A stretch of 7,368 nucleotides of DNA from the NCBI GenBank assembly GCA_029941175.1, contig JAPYRM010000043.1:1-7368 (forward strand), read 5' to 3'. The notes under the pieces are model-generated. The model was not told the DNA's origin, made no database searches, and worked only from the letters and a program-made list of their open reading frames with translations. The number at the start of each line of letters is the position of its first letter. Positions within the stretch are counted from its first letter, which is position 1. Origin of the DNA: Halobacteriales archaeon. Lineage in GTDB: Archaea; Halobacteriota; Halobacteria; Halobacteriales; Hikarchaeaceae. Positions 5,916-7,368 of this stretch are shown here, one piece after another. Both the position numbers and the translations under genes were made by a program.

Positions 5916-7368
5916 TCAATACCCAATCGCAATCCCATCCCTACGGGGATCTGATCCACCGATGAGGGTGCCTTTTTGATCTGAATAAATGAATTGTCCA
6001 CCTCCGAAATGTTCTCTTGGATTAAAGAAAAGATGTTCTTCTAGGACATCATGTCCTTTTTTGCGTAGTTCGGCAACGGTGCTATCAGGGATTCGACTGG
6101 TTTCTAGGGCAATTTTATTTCCATTTACCCATCTGAATCGAGGGGCATCCATTGCGGCCTGGGGGTTGAGACCTAAGTCCACCAAAGATAGCAAAACTTG
6201 TAGATGTCCCTGTGGTTGCATAGAGCCACCCATGACACCCCAAGATGCCTTGAACTCTCCATTTTTTCGGAGCATTGCGGGTATGATTGTGTGGAATGGT
6301 CTTTTAGTAGGAGATATACAATTTGCGTGTTTTGGGTTTAGGCTGAAAGAACATCCTCGATTGTGAATTAAGAAACCATTTGAAGAGAGTCCACTTCCAA
6401 AAGCCATGAAAATACTGTTGATAAATGAAACGGCATTGCCTTCGCTGTCAACGACAGAAATATAAACTGTATCGTTGCCAGTGGGGGCAGCTTTGGGAAT
6501 ATAAGAACTGGCAGTGTCACCTATTTCTTCGGCACGTTTTTGCGCATATTTTTTTGATAGCATTTTTTTGATAGGAATATCTACCATGTTTGGATCAGAG
6601 ATGTATTTGTGCCCATCTGAAACTGCTATCTTGAAGGTTTCAACGAGGGTGTGGATCCGGTCTGGATCTGTGATAGAAGAAGGGAGATCAAAGTTTTCTG
6701 CAATGTTTATCGCTTCGAGTGCTATTAGTCCTTGGCCGTTGGGAGGGGCCTCAAGTATATCGATGCCACGGTAATTAGTGCATATTGGATCGCACCACAC
6801 CCCATTATGTTCTTCGAGATCCGAACGGGATAAAAGTCCCCCGTCTTTTCGTACAACATCGACCATATTTTTTCCCAAGTCTCCGTTGTAAAATTCTGAA
6901 ATTCCATGTTTGGATATTAGCTCAAATGTATCAGCTAGTTTTGTATTTGAAAAAATGTCCCCAGGGGCCGGTGGAGAACCACTAGGAAGATAAGTGAGTG
7001 CGGTTTCAGGGAAAGGTGTAATTCTATTTGAAGCAAAGGACCATTGCCAAGAAATATATTCACTTACGGGGAAACCATCTCTTGCGTATTTGATTGCAGG
7101 TTCAAATGCGTCTGAAAGGGAGATTGTCCCATACTTTTCGAGTAGATCTTGCCATCCTGCTAGAGCGCCGGGGACTGTTACAGAAAGTCCACCTTTTGTT
7201 GGCATTTTGAGTTCGTCCTCGGTTGGTTGAGTGTCGAGGTTTTGAAACTCGTTTTCTGTTTTTTGTTCAGAAGCGAGTTTTTGACATGTGGATAAATTGG
7301 CTTCTTCAGGGGCACCACCACTTCCATTATATGCATCGTACTGATTATTAAAATGAACTATCGCGAAC
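5916..7368 (-). CDS. ggt: Gamma-glutamyltranspeptidase-like Ntn hydrolase, YwrD-type (5' end outside the window)
   Basis: This is a self-processing N-terminal-nucleophile hydrolase of the gamma-glutamyltransferase family. The frame stays open to the right edge (last full codon 7365-7367). The upstream part reads FAIVHFNN..AYNGSGGAP and runs into SVTVPGALAGW, so the ATG at 7205 is internal. About 483 residues are visible; some 50 are missing. The nucleophile Thr is in GNDTVYISVVDSEGNAVS (codon 6468-6470). Cleavage before it would give a small subunit of 184 residues. MGGSMQPQGHLQ and the end GGSDPRRDGIAIGY are typical of the YwrD-like branch. Against E. coli GGT, Arg114 aligns with Ser (NGSGGAP), Asn411 with Phe, Asp433 with Ser, and Ser462-Ser463 with His-Thr, so gamma-glutamyl binding of the classical kind is doubtful. 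It may be an amide, acyl or peptide hydrolase. Whether it has a signal peptide cannot be seen. A T-rich tract follows the stop. Confidence 0.93.
   Translation of the reverse strand, partial: FAIVHFNNQYDAYNGSGGAPEEANLSTCQKLASEQKTENEFQNLDTQPTEDELKMPTKGGLSVTVPGALAGWQDLLEKYGTISLSDAFEPAIKYARDGFPVSEYISWQWSFASNRITPFPETALTYLPSGSPPAPGDIFSNTKLADTFELISKHGISEFYNGDLGKNMVDVVRKDGGLLSRSDLEEHNGVWCDPICTNYRGIDILEAPPNGQGLIALEAINIAENFDLPSSITDPDRIHTLVETFKIAVSDGHKYISDPNMVDIPIKKMLSKKYAQKRAEEIGDTASSYIPKAAPTGNDTVYISVVDSEGNAVSFINSIFMAFGSGLSSNGFLIHNRGCSFSLNPKHANCISPTKRPFHTIIPAMLRKNGEFKASWGVMGGSMQPQGHLQVLLSLVDLGLNPQAAMDAPRFRWVNGNKIALETSRIPDSTVAELRKKGHDVLEEHLFFNPREHFGGGQFIYSDQKGTLIGGSDPRRDGIAIGY

Noticed and set aside
7203..7205. 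ATG as the start of the GGT-like gene
   Set aside because: The frame continues to the right edge and encodes conserved family residues (AYNGSGGAP) upstream, so this Met is internal.
5989..7230. Several plus-strand open frames (about 66 to 125 codons) opposite the GGT-like gene
   Set aside because: They mirror a conserved enzyme on the other strand and have low-complexity, Cys/Pro/Ser-rich translations.

Overview
The window is almost wholly coding: six genes with gaps of 27 to 82 bases, AT-rich, and no RNA genes, mobile elements, repeats or CRISPR. The best guess for the source is a euryarchaeon of open-ocean type. Two observations support this. First, the decarboxylase at 3490-4461 reads like the haloarchaeal phosphomevalonate decarboxylase from its first residue to its last. 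Second, none of the four visible start codons has a Shine-Dalgarno sequence, and three have an AT-rich, TATA-like element about 20 to 30 bases upstream. That is where a TATA box sits if the transcript begins at the start codon (leaderless mRNA). The low G+C and only mild acidity of the proteins argue against a classical salt-in haloarchaeon. A low-G+C marine relative of Haloarchaea (for example Marine Group IV/Hikarchaeia) or Marine Group II would fit. A marine Chloroflexi-like bacterium is the main alternative, because this decarboxylase type is also known from Roseiflexus.

Layout from left to right: the 3' two-thirds of an aconitase gene (+, cut by the left edge); a convergent beta-hydroxyacid dehydrogenase of the 3-hydroxyisobutyrate / tartronate-semialdehyde family (-); a short divergent promoter region; a classical SDR oxidoreductase (+), whose stop codon overlaps that of the convergent phosphomevalonate decarboxylase (-); then, on the same minus strand, a 12-helix MFS transporter and a gamma-glutamyltranspeptidase-like Ntn hydrolase that runs off the right edge.

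The genes do not form one pathway. Aconitase is a TCA-cycle enzyme. The two dehydrogenases are divergently arranged and may share control in catabolism of small hydroxy or oxo acids, but their substrates cannot be read from sequence. The decarboxylase belongs to isoprenoid (archaeal lipid) synthesis by the alternative mevalonate route. The MFS protein and the GGT-like hydrolase suggest uptake or export plus processing of amides or peptides. Each of the three minus-strand genes on the right appears to be able to have its own promoter, so an operon is not needed to explain them.

I did not find a clearly new multi-gene system. The most notable points are the alternative mevalonate decarboxylase in a low-G+C genome, the leaderless promoter architecture, and a GGT homologue in which the canonical gamma-glutamyl-binding residues are all replaced.
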